Assembly: GCF_000369005.1 (NCBI RefSeq)
Contig: NZ_KB849765.1
Span: forward strand, 434,001 to 498,000
DNA length: 64,000 nt
Reading direction: 5' to 3'
Source: Acinetobacter beijerinckii CIP 110307
Lineage (GTDB): Bacteria; Pseudomonadota; Gammaproteobacteria; Pseudomonadales; Moraxellaceae
The notes under the pieces: model-generated
The model's database searches: none
Told to the model about the DNA's origin: nothing
What the model saw: the letters and a program-made list of their open reading frames with translations, nothing else
In this document: positions 35,884-46,020 of the stretch, piece after piece
Layout of the letters: the number at the start of each line of letters is the position of its first letter
Position numbering within the stretch: the first letter of the stretch is position 1
Position numbers and translations under genes: made by a program

Positions 35884-37803
35884 TTAAATAAACTTAACTT
35901 CAGTTTCAGGCGACAACTGTTTAAAGCGTTCTTTGATATTAGTTTTGTCATGGTCGAGCTGAATTGCACGTTCTGCCGAGACTACTCGTAAAGGTTTGTC
36001 TTGAGCAATCTCATCCACCATGGCAAAGTTAATTTCGTCAAAACATGCCACAAGGCTATTGCCTGCGACATAAAAGACTTCTTTGCCTTGAATAATTTTT
36101 TGTTCTATGGGTAATGAAAGTTCTAAACCCCAATCTAGCATCACTTGGAACAACAAGTCTTCAGAGGTACTGTCTTCTTTAATATGATCTGCTAAATCTA
36201 AAATGTCCGCTTGTGTATAAGCATCTGGTGTGTAATACACATCCTTCATATTGGTAGAGTCGATTTTTAGAACACGGAAGCCTATATCTAAGTTTTCAAT
36301 GCCTTCTTTTTCTGCATTTTCAGTTAGGATTTTTTGACCTGCACGACAAATACGTTCTTTAGATATTTCAGCAATATTTTTATAACCAGCCTTGAATGCT
36401 TCAGATTTTTCATCCGTTGGTTCGGGTAACTGCACCATAATAAATTTACGATGACCTTGATCTTCTGCATTTAATTGCATTACAGCATGGGCTGTAGTTG
36501 AGGAACCTGCAAAAAAATCTAAAATTGTTATATCTTTATCTTGGTTTATAATTTTAATTAAATATTTAATCAAACCAACCGGTTTTGAAAAGTCAAAAGG
36601 TATTCCTATTTTCTTTATTAAATCAGCACCTTGCCTATTAATAAATTGATCAATATAATTTCGAGGAGCCGCTCCTTTTTCTTGTCTATCAGTTAAATAG
36701 CTTTTAGTGTATAAATTCCATTTTGATTTATTTCCAATCTCATCAAATAGAGGAGAACTTTTTGTTTCTTTAAAAACAATCTCGTTTCGATCTTTCATTC
36801 CTAAAAAAGTTTCCTCTACCACTCTCCAACGCTTTCCTTCAGGTGGAATACATTTTGTCCCATCAGGACACTCAATAAAATAACGAGCATTTCTTGAGCG
36901 CTCTAGCGTTAAAGATGATTGATATAATGCTACATCATCACGATATAGTTCTCCTTTCCTTGGGCCAACATTTTCAACTTTTTTGAATAGATCAACTTTA
37001 ACTTCATCATTGAAAGAACGACTTAAACTTTCATTTTTTGCATAACAAATCAAATAATCTGTTGAAGGTGCAAAAAACTTGCCTGCATCACTAGCAGTTT
37101 TTGCGACACGAGAAATAATGGCGAGCTTATTACTGTCGCCAAAAACTTCAGATAACATTTTTTCTGCGTTACTAACTTCTTCTTGACCAATTTGAAAAAA
37201 AATAATTCCATCATCACTCAAAAGGTTTCTGGCTAATTTTAAACGGCTATACATCATACTGAGCCAATCAGAATGAAAGCGTCCATTGCTATCAGTATTT
37301 GCAACTAACTTGTTACCTTCATCATCTGTTTGGTTAGAACGTTCAAAAAAAGCATCTGTACTTTCTGCAAAATCATCTTCGTAAATAAAATCATTGCCCG
37401 TGTTATAGGGCGGGTCGATGTAAATCATTTTGACCTTCCCCAAATAGTTCTCTTGCAACAGTTTTAAAGCTTCTAAGTTGTCACCCTCAATAAACAAGTT
37501 TTCTGTGCTATCAAAATTAACACTTTCCTCACGGCATGGACGCAAGGTTTTCGCAATAGGTGCATTGGCAGTCAAAATAGATTCTTTCTTTCCCACCCAA
37601 TCCAAACGGTAACGTTCTTGCTCCCCCTCAACCAAAACATGGGAAAGTTCTTGTTTGAGCAAATCAAAATCAATGGTTTTTTTCACTTCGCTATTTTCAC
37701 CTTGTGCTTCTGTGACACAATTCGGGAATAAGGCTGCTATCTTTTCAATATTGCTATCCACAAGGTTAGGGCTGTGCATTTTTAGTTGGTCTTGGTTTGG
37801 CAT
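35884..37803 (-). CDS. Type III DNA methyltransferase Mod subunit
   Basis: A 639-aa adenine methyltransferase of the beta class: the catalytic motif IV DPPYNTG (130-136) precedes the SAM motif I LDFFAGSSTTAHAV (about 425-438). The middle third (about 200-400) is the target-recognition region and sets specificity; the sequence recognised cannot be read by eye. It protects host DNA and guides Res. It lies 24 bases after the SF1 helicase gene and just before res. An eight-base homopolymer run at about 37195-37202 is the only slippage-prone tract. Confidence 0.95.
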   Translation of the reverse strand: MPNQDQLKMHSPNLVDSNIEKIAALFPNCVTEAQGENSEVKKTIDFDLLKQELSHVLVEGEQERYRLDWVGKKESILTANAPIAKTLRPCREESVNFDSTENLFIEGDNLEALKLLQENYLGKVKMIYIDPPYNTGNDFIYEDDFAESTDAFFERSNQTDDEGNKLVANTDSNGRFHSDWLSMMYSRLKLARNLLSDDGIIFFQIGQEEVSNAEKMLSEVFGDSNKLAIISRVAKTASDAGKFFAPSTDYLICYAKNESLSRSFNDEVKVDLFKKVENVGPRKGELYRDDVALYQSSLTLERSRNARYFIECPDGTKCIPPEGKRWRVVEETFLGMKDRNEIVFKETKSSPLFDEIGNKSKWNLYTKSYLTDRQEKGAAPRNYIDQFINRQGADLIKKIGIPFDFSKPVGLIKYLIKIINQDKDITILDFFAGSSTTAHAVMQLNAEDQGHRKFIMVQLPEPTDEKSEAFKAGYKNIAEISKERICRAGQKILTENAEKEGIENLDIGFRVLKIDSTNMKDVYYTPDAYTQADILDLADHIKEDSTSEDLLFQVMLDWGLELSLPIEQKIIQGKEVFYVAGNSLVACFDEINFAMVDEIAQDKPLRVVSAERAIQLDHDKTNIKERFKQLSPETEVKFI

Positions 37804-37827
37804 TTATACAATCTCAATCATTTAATC

Positions 37828-40542
37828 TTAAAAATCTAAATTTTCCATATCCCAGTTTTTACCGAAATATGGACGTAATTGTTCGAGTGCTGTCGGCAAT
37901 TCATCGGTACAGGTCACTCCTAAATAATTGGCTGCTCGCGTTGCACCGACATATAAGAACTTCTGATATAAATCAGGATGCTGTTGTAGTAGTTGATCTA
38001 CCCCAACAAAGAAAACCGCTTCAAATTCTAAGCCCTTAATATACTCAATGCTACAAACACGTACATCCGTTGCATTGCCTACACTTTGACCTTGCAAACA
38101 TGCAATGGCTTTTAAATTAAACTCATCTAAATATTCTGTGAGTTTTTTCGCCATATGTTGTACATCAGCTTCATCTTTTACTAAGACAACAATAGAAGGT
38201 AAAAGTTGCTCTTCTGCATGATTTGTATTGACTAGACGTTCAATTTCACTAATACGCAGGGTAATCCAGTGAGCAATATCATTTAAGTCTTCATGATATT
38301 CTGCTATAACAGGGGCTAAACCTGCAAAATCCGTAAACTTTGGTAATTCAGAACGTGCGGCCAAATCACTTTCATCCATTAAGTCCAAAATTGCATGTGT
38401 AAATTCATTTAATTTAGGGCTCTGACGATAAATGATATTAATACGTTCAATTTCTAACTTTTGAGAAATCCATTCAATGAGTTCTAAATCCTTGATCCCA
38501 TGTGAAGTTAAACGCTGATTAAAGTCACCACAAGCAAAAAAAGAATTGAGTAATGGATTGGTCATAGCTTGCATACATGCCAATTGTAATGCAGAAAAGT
38601 CAGTGGCTTCATCTACCATGATTTGATCTTTTAACAGAGTATCTCTTAAACTTTTTAACTCTTGGAATGCAATTTCATCAATATTTCTAATGATATAAGA
38701 CTCGGTGAGTAAATCTTTAATATTGCGAAGTATCACCAACAAAATTAAATCCAGCTCTGCTTGTGAAATTTTCTTCGCATCAAACTTCTGAACTGAAAAA
38801 AAATGTTGATAATGTTCTTCTTTTCTAAACTTTTTAAATAGACTTGTTGGCTTTTTATATAAACGTTTCCAGCAATTTAGGTTATGACGTAAACCATTTT
38901 GCAAAGCAATACCACGTCCTAATTGGCTGAGTCTTTCATCAGAAGGTAATTTCCCATCTAACCACTCAAGCAACTTAGCATCTTTACTGTTTTTTTTCAG
39001 TGTTTTCTTTAGGTAGCGATTACGCGCAAGCTTCTTTAGAAACTTTAGATATTCGGCTAAAGCTTTGGCTTGTTGAGTATGATTGACTGGTGCATCAATC
39101 TCATCATCGTCATAATCAGCTTCATCATCCTCATCTTCTTCCACATTCTTTAAGCTTTCTAAAAAGCGTGCAAGTTCTTCAAGAATATTTTCATGTTTAT
39201 TAATCAGTAGGTTTTTTTCTTCCTGAATAATTTTTTCACTGATTTTTTTCTCACCTTCAATCATTTTTTTAATTTGATTTTCAAGCTCAAAAAGCTGTCT
39301 ATATTTGCTCTTGACTGAATTCTCACTCGTAATAATCACACTAATTTTTTCAATGAGTTTTTCATCATTAAGACCAGAGGCCTGCTTTAAGATTTTTAGA
39401 CCGTTGTTTAGCTCTGTATTTAAAGACAATTCAATAAAATTTTGGAAACTTGAATAGAAGCGACGTGGATCATCTATATATTCTTGTTTCACAAATTCTT
39501 CATTTTGCACTAAAGTCAACCCTGAAGTATTGATGGGACTTTTGAGAATACCTAAAGTTTTACGTGCAATATTACGAGCGCAATCAGACCAAGTAATTAA
39601 ATTATCTTTAATTGCAATACCTTCATAATTAAAGGCTTTTAATAAATATTCTTTTAAAAGATCTGAAGGGGTAAACATTAACCAATCATTAAACCCTTTA
39701 CCATCTTTACCTAAATTTTTCAATAATTGTAATTCTGATTCTTGAAATGAACCTTCCGAAATATCTAACTTTTGCCCTAATCGCTTAATTAAAGTTGTCG
39801 TTTTTCCTGTGCCTGGTGGGCCTAAAATAATGCGTTGTGAATTGATAGGCAAACGAAAAATATTATCTTGATATTCATCTAACGCAGCTTGGCTACGCAA
39901 TGACATCCCTGAGCGTATGTTGCGGGTTAGTGTTTTTAATTTGCCAGATAAAGTTTGCTCTTGTTCATGTAATTGTTTGAGATAAGCTTCAACATCAATC
40001 CCTTTATCTTCAAGACTCTCTAACAATTGACGAAAAGAGTCTAAATTTACTTTTTCATTCTCTGTTAGAACTTCTACTTCTAAACAATCCCATACCTCTT
40101 CAATCATACGAGGCGTGAATTTAATTTTTCGACCTACATAGTACTCTTGTTTACCAAACACAATGTCTGATCCACAATTTAAAGCTGCTAAACGACCTAG
40201 TGGCGCACGATAGCTAATAAAATCAATTTTTTTCTCACGCCAATCATTTAAGCCCGTAGGTGGTGCAACCTTTGAAATATACACACTGCGACAATAATTG
40301 TGATCTACATCTTCTAAGTCCACACGCATAAACACTGGTTCTTTAAATAGCTCAAGACTATCTTTTTGTACAAAATTTGAGGCATTTTCTAATATTAGAA
40401 ATGCATTGTCAGTAAATGAATTTGCAGTAATCACTGAACCAGAAAAACCAGATTGCTCTAATATATTTTTTGCTTTCAGTGAGATATCAGAAACAATATC
40501 TAATGTCTGCCGAGCAATTATATTAATTTCCTGATTTGACAT
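37828..40542 (-). CDS. SF1 (UvrD/Rep-like) helicase in the type III R-M operon
   Basis: A 904-aa protein. Residues 1-200 are a domain I cannot assign. The helicase core follows: Walker A LGPPGTGKTTT (about 241-250), a long acidic insert (EEDEDDEADYDDDE, about 470-485), Walker B-like MVDEATDFSALQL, motif III ACGDFNQRL, motif IV IIYRQSPKLNEF, motif V YIKGLEFEAVFFVG and motif VI YVGATRAANYLG. It is a superfamily 1A-type ATPase, like UvrD and helicases of defence islands. RBS AAGAGGG. It lies 11 bases after the DUF4391 gene, so it belongs to the same operon as mod and res. Confidence 0.88.
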   Translation of the reverse strand: MSNQEINIIARQTLDIVSDISLKAKNILEQSGFSGSVITANSFTDNAFLILENASNFVQKDSLELFKEPVFMRVDLEDVDHNYCRSVYISKVAPPTGLNDWREKKIDFISYRAPLGRLAALNCGSDIVFGKQEYYVGRKIKFTPRMIEEVWDCLEVEVLTENEKVNLDSFRQLLESLEDKGIDVEAYLKQLHEQEQTLSGKLKTLTRNIRSGMSLRSQAALDEYQDNIFRLPINSQRIILGPPGTGKTTTLIKRLGQKLDISEGSFQESELQLLKNLGKDGKGFNDWLMFTPSDLLKEYLLKAFNYEGIAIKDNLITWSDCARNIARKTLGILKSPINTSGLTLVQNEEFVKQEYIDDPRRFYSSFQNFIELSLNTELNNGLKILKQASGLNDEKLIEKISVIITSENSVKSKYRQLFELENQIKKMIEGEKKISEKIIQEEKNLLINKHENILEELARFLESLKNVEEDEDDEADYDDDEIDAPVNHTQQAKALAEYLKFLKKLARNRYLKKTLKKNSKDAKLLEWLDGKLPSDERLSQLGRGIALQNGLRHNLNCWKRLYKKPTSLFKKFRKEEHYQHFFSVQKFDAKKISQAELDLILLVILRNIKDLLTESYIIRNIDEIAFQELKSLRDTLLKDQIMVDEATDFSALQLACMQAMTNPLLNSFFACGDFNQRLTSHGIKDLELIEWISQKLEIERINIIYRQSPKLNEFTHAILDLMDESDLAARSELPKFTDFAGLAPVIAEYHEDLNDIAHWITLRISEIERLVNTNHAEEQLLPSIVVLVKDEADVQHMAKKLTEYLDEFNLKAIACLQGQSVGNATDVRVCSIEYIKGLEFEAVFFVGVDQLLQQHPDLYQKFLYVGATRAANYLGVTCTDELPTALEQLRPYFGKNWDMENLDF

Positions 40543-40552
40543 GTTATCCCTC

Positions 40553-41239
40553 TTATTTCAATAAGCTTTTTATCTGTTTCAACTGAATGTTTAGCTCAGC
40601 TATTTTCTGATTAATTTCAACCTTACGATTAAACTGTTTTTCATTTCTCAACTTGGATTTCAACTGATCAAACTGTTTTAACAAGCTTTCAAGTTGTTGG
40701 GCTTTCTGTAATTTAATTTCAAGGGAAATAGATTCCCGATCTTGGTGCTGTTCTCCACTTACTGCTAGTGGTAATAACTGTTCGATAAAATGTTCATATA
40801 GATCAGACAATTTTAGGTAAAGAGGTAATTCAGCACGGTTATGGTCTTCTAACCACTCAGAAGCATAATATTGACCTATCACAGCTTTGCTTTTATCTGC
40901 TTGATTCAACCGTTTATACGTTGCAACGACTTTAACTTTATCCTGATAAACCACTTCAAAAATAATAGGCGTTAAAATGAGTTTGTCGATAAAAGATAGG
41001 ATTGAAATATCTAAATTTTCCACACGACTTTTCACTCGAAAAATTTGAATTTCTTTCAAGTCATCTTGATCTTCAAGGTGAATCGTAGAAGCTGCCAATT
41101 TATAAACCCAACGAACACTCTCGACCTGATTCACAAATAATTGCTCAATTTTACCGTTAGCTTTACCTTGTTCGTAGAACTTGTTTTTCGGAATTATGCG
41201 GTCAACTTTTGCTTGTTGTGGAAATTGATATAGCTTCAT
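40553..41239 (-). CDS. DUF4391 protein
   Basis: A 228-aa protein starting MKLYQFPQQAKVDRIIPKNKFY, the DUF4391 hallmark. The N-terminal two thirds are alpha/beta; the C-terminal third (about 170-228) is a Gln/Lys-rich coiled coil. DUF4391 proteins occur beside SNF2 helicases in defence loci, with no established activity. The ATG lies 2 bases after the SNF2 helicase stop, which implies translational coupling. Confidence 0.88.
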   Translation of the reverse strand: MKLYQFPQQAKVDRIIPKNKFYEQGKANGKIEQLFVNQVESVRWVYKLAASTIHLEDQDDLKEIQIFRVKSRVENLDISILSFIDKLILTPIIFEVVYQDKVKVVATYKRLNQADKSKAVIGQYYASEWLEDHNRAELPLYLKLSDLYEHFIEQLLPLAVSGEQHQDRESISLEIKLQKAQQLESLLKQFDQLKSKLRNEKQFNRKVEINQKIAELNIQLKQIKSLLK

Positions 41240-41241
41240 GA

Positions 41242-44200
41242 CTAAGTATCTTCAATCACAATAAAACTAATAAGTTCAAAATCATTTAAGCCTGAAACAA
41301 CATCAACCAATGCCGAAGTTGTCAAACCCAAAAACAGACTATCAATATCCTTTTCAACTTTTATATTTTGAATGCTATGGATCACGGTATCCAACAATGC
41401 TGAATATTGACTCATATCTCGTCCATCGTTGGTTTCTTGATTAAATTTTTCATACGCTTCTGGTATTGGATCAACTTTTCCACGACATGCTTTCCTTGCG
41501 ATATCCAATAAATATTTGGCTTGAGTGTAGTCATAAACCACTTCTCCATTTTTATTAATATAAATCAAATAGTACGGATATAAGCGATTACTTTGGCTCG
41601 TATGCGACTCAGGATGTCGTGCTCTTAAAGTGAAAATGACGCCTGTATTCAGACCTTGTTCTGGCTGGACAGGCACAACAGTATGAAGACCATTTGGCAA
41701 TCGTTTCAATTCAGGATGTTGTTCCAAATAGCCAAGCAAATCCATACGGAAATCATTTAGACCTAAATCTGTAATTGATACACCTGTATTCGCATCCTCT
41801 AAATCCAGCACTTCATTTTGTAATTTTTGTAGTTGTTCTTTACGATATGCCATATCGTTGGCTTGAGCACTCAGAACATTATCATCCCCTGTGCTCGTCA
41901 TATCGACAATGACCATCCGATTTTCAACACGTTCTCGTAGGTTGATATATTCATCTAAACTAATGTCAGGCCAGTAATTCACAAGTTGAATTACGTCATT
42001 GGACGAGCCTATACGATCCACACGACCAAACCGCTGAATGATACGTACAGGATTCCAATGAATATCGAAATTAATCAAATAATCACAATCCTGTAAGTTT
42101 TGTCCCTCAGAAATACAGTCTGTAGCAATTAAAATATCAATTTCTCTTGCTTCATTTGGGAATATATCTTGTTTTTGTTTTGATTTTGGCGAAAACAACG
42201 TCAGTAAACCTTGCATATCGTAGGCTTTACGGCTGCCTAGCATTGTTTTAATGGTTGAATTGTTTTTTGAGCCAGTAATACAAGCGCTGTGTAATTGATG
42301 CTGTTCATGTAAATAGGGTGCTAGATGTTCGTAAATATAATGCGCAGTATCAGCAAACGCAGTAAAAATGATCACTTTGTAGTTTGAAGGATTAATTGGC
42401 TGTTGGACCTTCTCAATCACTTGCTGTTTTAAATGTTGTAGTTTGGCATCGTGGGCTGCATCGATTACTTTAATTGAACGCAATAAACCGAGGATCAGTT
42501 GATGATCACCTTCAAGATCAACTTTCCAAGTCATGAGATCCAAATCACCTAGATGGATCTTGAGTTTTTTCCCAATTAAATCTTCACTACTTATCCCTTC
42601 ATCATTTTCATCTTCATCATATCCAAAATCAGTTGAAATACTGATTTCATCCGAAGATTGCCGCGCTTCAAAATCAGCAATTTGTGATAGGACTTTCTCA
42701 ATATTATTTTTTAGCACAGTCAGTGTTAAACGAAAGGCATGTACTGAGCTTTCAAGCCGTTTCAGCAAATTCACCGTCATTAAGGCTTGTAGACTTTTTT
42801 CCCGATCCTTTTGCTTAAATTTTTTCCCATCTCCTACTTGAGTATCAAATAGCTCTTCATATTTTTTTAATGCGCTTGGAAAAATGTAACTCACTGGCGC
42901 ATAGACAGACATCTTAATTAATGACAGATCGGCATATATTTCATTCAGAGATACAGTATTGTGCTCAGTCGACAACGCACAGCGAAAAGAAATTGGCTTG
43001 AGTCGCTGAGGAAACTGACCAATATCTTTAGTATCATAAAAAGTTTGGATGTGCTTCCTAGAACGGGCAATCGTGACACTATCTAACAACTTAAAGAAAT
43101 CAAAATCTAATAAATTTAAAATGGCTTGTGTATTGCGTTGCTTTGGATCAAGTTTTGCCCATGTATTAAAACTTGCTTGCGCACGACTAAAAATTGTTGA
43201 AATATCCCTCTCGGTATCCAACTTTTGTTCAAGCAATGAGGCATTACCCTCATATGCCAATGCCAACTGATTTTTTAAATCATTAAAACGATTATTGACT
43301 GGAGTCGCAGAAAGCATCAAAACCTTAGTTTTCACACCTTGACGAATAATTTTATTCATCAATTTATCGTAACGAGTTTCTTTATCTTTATAAGTATCGC
43401 GGTTTCTAAAATTATGTGATTCATCAATTACAACAAGATCATAATTGCCCCAATTGATCTTTGCTAAATCAATCCCGAGTGTTTCACCACTACTACGTGA
43501 TAAATCAGTATGATAAAGAACATCATAGTTAAAACGATCCTTAGCAAAAATATTGGTTACTAAGTTCGCATTATAATTGGTCCAGTTAGCGCTTAATTTT
43601 TTAGGGCAAAGTACCAAAACACTTTTATTTCTTAGTTCATAATACTTAATCACAGCCAATGCAGTAAAAGTTTTACCCAATCCCACACTGTCTGCCAAGA
43701 TACAGCCATTATAACTTTCAAGCTTATTAATGATCCCTACAGCTGCATCTTTCTGAAAATTGAACAGCCTATTCCATACCAAAGTATCTTGATAACCCGT
43801 GAGATCATTTGGCATCACATCCTCATTTAAATCTTCCAAAAAATCCTTAAAGATGTTGTAAAGCATTAAGATATAAATACGTTCAGGAGAATTCTCTTGA
43901 TAGACAGATTCTATATGCTGAATAATTTCACTGGTGACATCATCAACCTTTGAAGCATCATTCCAAATTTGGTTAAATAATTGAATGTAAGTTTGTACTG
44001 TAGCAGTCTCATCAAAGCAATTTACGATATTCGAGATGGCATTTCCCTTCTCAAAGCCAAGCCCCATTGGAGTAAATCCCTGAATGGGCATATATGTTAG
44101 GGAATGTCCAGGTTTTTGGATGTTGATAAATTCCTGCATTGGCGCATTGCTATTATTGGATTTAAATTTCGCTTTTCGCCGTATCCAATCAGCACATTCT

Positions 44201-44517
44201 TTAGCAATCGCCTTTTGTGATAATTTATTCCTTAAATGAATTTCAAACTCTGTTCCGTACAAACTACTTTCACGATCTTGCTGAGGGATCACAAACTCAC
44301 GTTTTTCTTTTTTAAATTTGTCTGTAACGTTATCCGCAACAAAGGTTGGCGAAGTAAAAATGAATTGTAATTCTTCAATTTTTTCAAGCTCCTTCTTCAA
44401 TGCAGCAAAGGCATAAATTGAAAAATAAGACGCCGCTATCTTTAAACGTGATTTGCTGTTGAGATTTTCCTCAATCTCATTACCTAATGTGTTATTAATG
44501 TTATCAATCAGTTTCAT
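41242..44517 (-). CDS. SNF2-family helicase with N-terminal PLD-like domain
   Basis: A 1091-aa protein. Residues 1-200 resemble a phospholipase D-like fold (LKIAASYFSIYAFAALKKEL, FEIHLRNKLSQKA), apparently without a full HKD motif. The SNF2 core follows: Walker A ILADSVGLGKTFTAL (about 273-287), DEAD-like VVIDESHNFRN, SATPVNNRF, and C-terminal motifs LIATDCISEGQNLQ and IIQRFGRVDRIGS. An acidic insert lies around 640-655. Proteins of this type are ATP-driven DNA translocases, comparable to DISARM DrmD and RapA-like helicases. It is the first gene of the five-gene leftward unit. Confidence 0.9.
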   Translation of the reverse strand: MKLIDNINNTLGNEIEENLNSKSRLKIAASYFSIYAFAALKKELEKIEELQFIFTSPTFVADNVTDKFKKEKREFVIPQQDRESSLYGTEFEIHLRNKLSQKAIAKECADWIRRKAKFKSNNSNAPMQEFINIQKPGHSLTYMPIQGFTPMGLGFEKGNAISNIVNCFDETATVQTYIQLFNQIWNDASKVDDVTSEIIQHIESVYQENSPERIYILMLYNIFKDFLEDLNEDVMPNDLTGYQDTLVWNRLFNFQKDAAVGIINKLESYNGCILADSVGLGKTFTALAVIKYYELRNKSVLVLCPKKLSANWTNYNANLVTNIFAKDRFNYDVLYHTDLSRSSGETLGIDLAKINWGNYDLVVIDESHNFRNRDTYKDKETRYDKLMNKIIRQGVKTKVLMLSATPVNNRFNDLKNQLALAYEGNASLLEQKLDTERDISTIFSRAQASFNTWAKLDPKQRNTQAILNLLDFDFFKLLDSVTIARSRKHIQTFYDTKDIGQFPQRLKPISFRCALSTEHNTVSLNEIYADLSLIKMSVYAPVSYIFPSALKKYEELFDTQVGDGKKFKQKDREKSLQALMTVNLLKRLESSVHAFRLTLTVLKNNIEKVLSQIADFEARQSSDEISISTDFGYDEDENDEGISSEDLIGKKLKIHLGDLDLMTWKVDLEGDHQLILGLLRSIKVIDAAHDAKLQHLKQQVIEKVQQPINPSNYKVIIFTAFADTAHYIYEHLAPYLHEQHQLHSACITGSKNNSTIKTMLGSRKAYDMQGLLTLFSPKSKQKQDIFPNEAREIDILIATDCISEGQNLQDCDYLINFDIHWNPVRIIQRFGRVDRIGSSNDVIQLVNYWPDISLDEYINLRERVENRMVIVDMTSTGDDNVLSAQANDMAYRKEQLQKLQNEVLDLEDANTGVSITDLGLNDFRMDLLGYLEQHPELKRLPNGLHTVVPVQPEQGLNTGVIFTLRARHPESHTSQSNRLYPYYLIYINKNGEVVYDYTQAKYLLDIARKACRGKVDPIPEAYEKFNQETNDGRDMSQYSALLDTVIHSIQNIKVEKDIDSLFLGLTTSALVDVVSGLNDFELISFIVIEDT

Positions 44518-44611
44518 AGAGAAGTAATAATAAATATATCATTCACTATAATAACTGAAATATTTCTTCTTTTTCGCAATCTTCCCCACACATACCAAAT
44601 TCTTATTTATT

Positions 44612-45640
44612 TCATAAATTCAATAGTTTTTCAGGTCTATACCAATCACATTCAGCTGCCTGATTGGACCCACATTTAAATTTTTTGGCTTTGCAAAAAA
44701 TAGGCTGATTATTTGCATAATCCCAGTTATTCCCACTATATTTGCATAAAAAACAATTCTTGATCGGTACTTTGTTCTGAGCTGCCAGCTTTAGCTGGTC
44801 CAGAAAGATATCACCATGAGCATAGCCCACATATACAGTAGAGTTAACGAACTCTAAATCTGTTTCAATGATATTGCTATAAATAATTTTATCCCTATAC
44901 TTCATAAGCTTTGCTTCAATATCTGACAAATAGGAGAGCTCTAAAAAGGACTTACCTGAGTCCCAAACATAGAAACCAAAAAATTGCTTACGTAAACATT
45001 TGCACTCAGAATCCGTAATTGAGGCACTACCCTGATTAAAGCCCAAAAACAATGCACCATGAGGTTCTAAATTTGCTTGATATATTTGATCTATATCTTC
45101 CTCAGAATCAATTCTTATTTCTATAATACGTTTTCCTGAGCTTTGTTTTTTCTCACTCAAAAAGTGTGTTACAGCAATTTCGATATAAATATTGTCTTCT
45201 GGAAAATTTGCTCTAGAAAGTAACAAATCTGGAATAAAATTTTCTTCTCTCTTCTCAACTTCAATAATTGAGAAATATTCAGTCAGATCAAACTTCTTTT
45301 CAATAAATCCAAGATCACAATTCTTACGAATACTTCTTCTGAATTTATTGCATTTCTTAGAAATATGAAAGGTAATATAAAAGGGTTCATTTTCTTCTAA
45401 GCATTTTTGGTAGACCTCAAAAAAAACCTGTTTCCCCAAACGATGTAAATATGTTTCACCATTGCACTCTTGAATACTTTTATGTGCAAAATGTGGTTGT
45501 TTTATTTTTCCATTCACTTTAGCTATTAAAATATTATCACAGCCTAAACATATGAAATCTGACTGTTGCTCTTTACCAACCAAATCAATAGCTTTGATTA
45601 CTTGCCCCAATTGATCTTTAGCATATTGATAACGTGCCAT
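44612..45640 (-). CDS. CoiA-like nuclease-domain protein with Cys-rich ends
   Basis: A 342-aa protein. The N-terminal zinc-binding segment ICLGCDN..QPHFAHKSIQEC precedes ETYLHRLGKQVFFEVYQ, a CoiA-like helix, and a PD-(D/E)xK core with PDLLLS and IYIEIAVTH. The C-terminus has a second Cys cluster (CFLCKYSG, FCKAKKFKCG, CDWY). CoiA-type proteins act in competence or on incoming DNA; here a defence or DNA-processing role is an inference from position. The ATG lies behind GGAAG. It is 95 bases upstream of the SNF2 gene in the same orientation and may be part of that unit. Confidence 0.7.
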   Translation of the reverse strand: MARYQYAKDQLGQVIKAIDLVGKEQQSDFICLGCDNILIAKVNGKIKQPHFAHKSIQECNGETYLHRLGKQVFFEVYQKCLEENEPFYITFHISKKCNKFRRSIRKNCDLGFIEKKFDLTEYFSIIEVEKREENFIPDLLLSRANFPEDNIYIEIAVTHFLSEKKQSSGKRIIEIRIDSEEDIDQIYQANLEPHGALFLGFNQGSASITDSECKCLRKQFFGFYVWDSGKSFLELSYLSDIEAKLMKYRDKIIYSNIIETDLEFVNSTVYVGYAHGDIFLDQLKLAAQNKVPIKNCFLCKYSGNNWDYANNQPIFCKAKKFKCGSNQAAECDWYRPEKLLNL

Positions 45641-45674
45641 ATTCTTCCAATTATTGTTTTATATCAATAATAAC

Positions 45675-45703
45675 CAAAAAAATAAGGGAGCAAAAGCTCC
45701 CCT
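45675..45703 (-). terminator. Terminator of the alpA-type gene cluster
   Basis: A stem AAGGGAGC / GCTCCCCTT with an AAAA loop, followed leftward by a T-run, directly at the stop codon of the AlpA-like gene. Confidence 0.85.
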
Positions 45704-45933
45704 TACTCTCGCTCTTCCATCTTAGACTCAATCCATCGATGAATTTCCCAAGCTGACCAACCGATACGCATTTCTGTTAACCGTATAGGCTGAGGAAATG
45801 TCGGATCATAATACTTTGATTTCTTATTAATCATCTCATAGATTTTTGATTTACTCAGAGCAGTAAATTCAACGACATGCTTGATGTTAATGATTTGATT
45901 CATCTGAAAAGTTTGACCTGTGAACGCATTCAT
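45703..45933 (-). CDS. AlpA-family regulator
   Basis: A 76-aa DNA-binding protein: IINIKHVVEFTALSKSKIYE is the MerR/AlpA-type helix-turn-helix, followed by FPQPIRLTEMRIGWSAWEIHRWIE, the AlpA consensus. AlpA proteins activate excision and integrase genes in P4-like elements. I chose the ATG behind AGGAG at 45933; the same frame is open further upstream to the preceding stop but lacks a start signal. It is the last gene of the leftward maintenance cluster. Confidence 0.88.
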   Translation of the reverse strand: MNAFTGQTFQMNQIINIKHVVEFTALSKSKIYEMINKKSKYYDPTFPQPIRLTEMRIGWSAWEIHRWIESKMEERE

Positions 45934-46020
45934 GATGTTTCTCTCCTGATCATTGATGCGAGCGGCAATTCGCTCAAATGATAGAGCGCTCCGTAAGAAA
46001 AAACTTGGCACCCCGTTCAA

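Noticed and set aside
37195..37202. Eight-base homopolymer in mod as a phase-variation switch
   Set aside because: The tract is short, AT-rich genomes have many such runs, and the frame is intact; long tandem repeats typical of phase-variable mod genes are absent.
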